A stretch of DNA of 5,886 nucleotides from SIG437 sp045576235 (GTDB lineage Bacteria > Bacillota > Clostridia > UBA1381 > UBA9506): contig JAZNGA010000022.1 in the NCBI GenBank assembly GCA_045576235.1, positions 1-5,886 on the forward strand. The letters run 5' to 3'. Position 1 is the first letter of the stretch. Every line of letters begins with the position of its first letter. Below are positions 5,248-5,886 of this stretch, piece after piece. The notes beneath the pieces were generated by a model. That model searched no databases. It worked only from the letters and a program-made list of their open reading frames with translations, and was not told where the DNA came from. Made by a program: the position numbers and the translations under genes.

Positions 5248-5886
5248 ATGAAAAAGCCTACTTCTATAAAAACAAGAATAACAATATGGTACACAACACT
5301 TATGTTTGTTTTAATTGTTGTAGTGCTGTCACTTGTTGGCGGACTTTCCTATCAGCTTTCGATAGACAGTATAGAAAAAAATGTTGTTCTTCAGGTAACA
5401 CAAGTAACTGAAAAACTGTCAAAAAGACAGCCTGATGTGTTCGAAATAGTTGAAAGCAAAGAAGAGTTTAAAAATGTTTCTATTTACGAAATGAATGGAA
5501 AGTATATCGTGGGACAGTATAATTATGATGTTGTAAACATTCCCTTTGAAGAAGGTATTCCTCGGAGAGAAAGCATAGATGGAAAAGATTATATCGTTTA
5601 TGACACACGCACTCATGGACCTCCGGGCAGACACGGAGGTTTTTGGATAAGAGGTGTGGAATCTGTTAGCTCTACAACTCTTTTAGGACGGTCTGCAATT
5701 ATAATCATGCTGATTTTGATACCGCTTATCTTGCTTTTAACAGCACTGGGTGGATATTACATCACAAAAAAAGCATTCAATCCCGTAAATAACATAGTAA
5801 AAACCGCAAATGATATTTCTGCTCAAAAAGATATTTCAAAAAGAATTGAAATTGCACCGGGCAGCAAAGAAGATGAGCTTCATCAT
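5248..5886 (+). CDS. Sensor histidine kinase, N-terminal part, cut by the window edge
   Basis: The frame is open for 213 codons from the ATG at 5248 to the right edge with no stop. The N-terminus MKKPTSIKTRI is positively charged. It is followed by a first membrane helix (about 12-35), an extracellular region of about 113 residues (36-148), a second membrane helix (149-172) and a HAMP region (about 168-213, with the conserved Pro at 179 in AFNPVN and EDEL near the end). The His-box and ATPase domains are expected just beyond the edge, so kinase identity is inferred from architecture and from the regulator one base upstream. The outer domain carries HGPPGRHGG (123-131), which is His/Gly/Pro-rich. 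No known sensor fold (PAS, Cache) can be named with confidence, and the signal is unknown. Confidence 0.9.
   Translation, partial: MKKPTSIKTRITIWYTTLMFVLIVVVLSLVGGLSYQLSIDSIEKNVVLQVTQVTEKLSKRQPDVFEIVESKEEFKNVSIYEMNGKYIVGQYNYDVVNIPFEEGIPRRESIDGKDYIVYDTRTHGPPGRHGGFWIRGVESVSSTTLLGRSAIIIMLILIPLILLLTALGGYYITKKAFNPVNNIVKTANDISAQKDISKRIEIAPGSKEDELHH

Noticed and set aside
4865..5634. Minus-strand open frames at 4865-5074, 5082-5294 and 5419-5634
   Set aside because: They are antisense to the response regulator and kinase genes, both of which are strongly supported by motifs.

Overview
The window looks like chromosomal DNA of a low-GC Gram-positive bacterium, most likely a member of the Clostridia. 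The evidence is AT-rich DNA, strong purine-rich ribosome binding sites (GAAGGAGG, AAAGGAG), sigma-A type promoters, and protein sequences typical of Firmicute ABC exporters and OmpR-type regulators. No species can be assigned from the sequence alone.

Left part (6-4248, all minus strand): an autoregulated drug-efflux type locus. Transcription runs right to left. A MarR-family repressor gene (3758-4177, GTG start) is followed by two overlapping genes for half-size ABC exporters (1936-3687, then 6-1943). The two exporter subunits carry complementary defects. The first has a good signature motif but a degenerate Walker B and switch residue. The second has a good Walker B and switch histidine but a degenerate signature. 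This is the mark of a heterodimeric exporter with one working and one degenerate ATP site. Two copies of the same 18-base sequence, each containing an inverted repeat (TGTAGC-AC-GCTACA), lie in front of marR and in front of the exporter pair. Each abuts the -10 box of its promoter. The MarR protein very probably represses both itself and the exporter by covering these sites, and releases them when it binds a ligand.

Middle (4249-4521): a gene-poor stretch between two divergent promoters. It holds three clear inverted repeats and a start-less 48-codon open frame on the minus strand. Its nature is unresolved: a gene remnant, a structured RNA or a regulator-binding region.

Right part (4522-5886, plus strand): a two-component system. 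An OmpR/PhoB-type response regulator (4575-5246) is followed one base later by a membrane sensor histidine kinase, which runs off the right edge just after its HAMP region. The kinase core is outside the window. Whether this system controls the adjacent exporter or a different target cannot be decided here.

Most of the window belongs to well-known families. The most informative points are the duplicated operator/-10 architecture, the asymmetric ATP sites, the homopolymeric A8G6 leader of marR, and the unexplained intergenic block.
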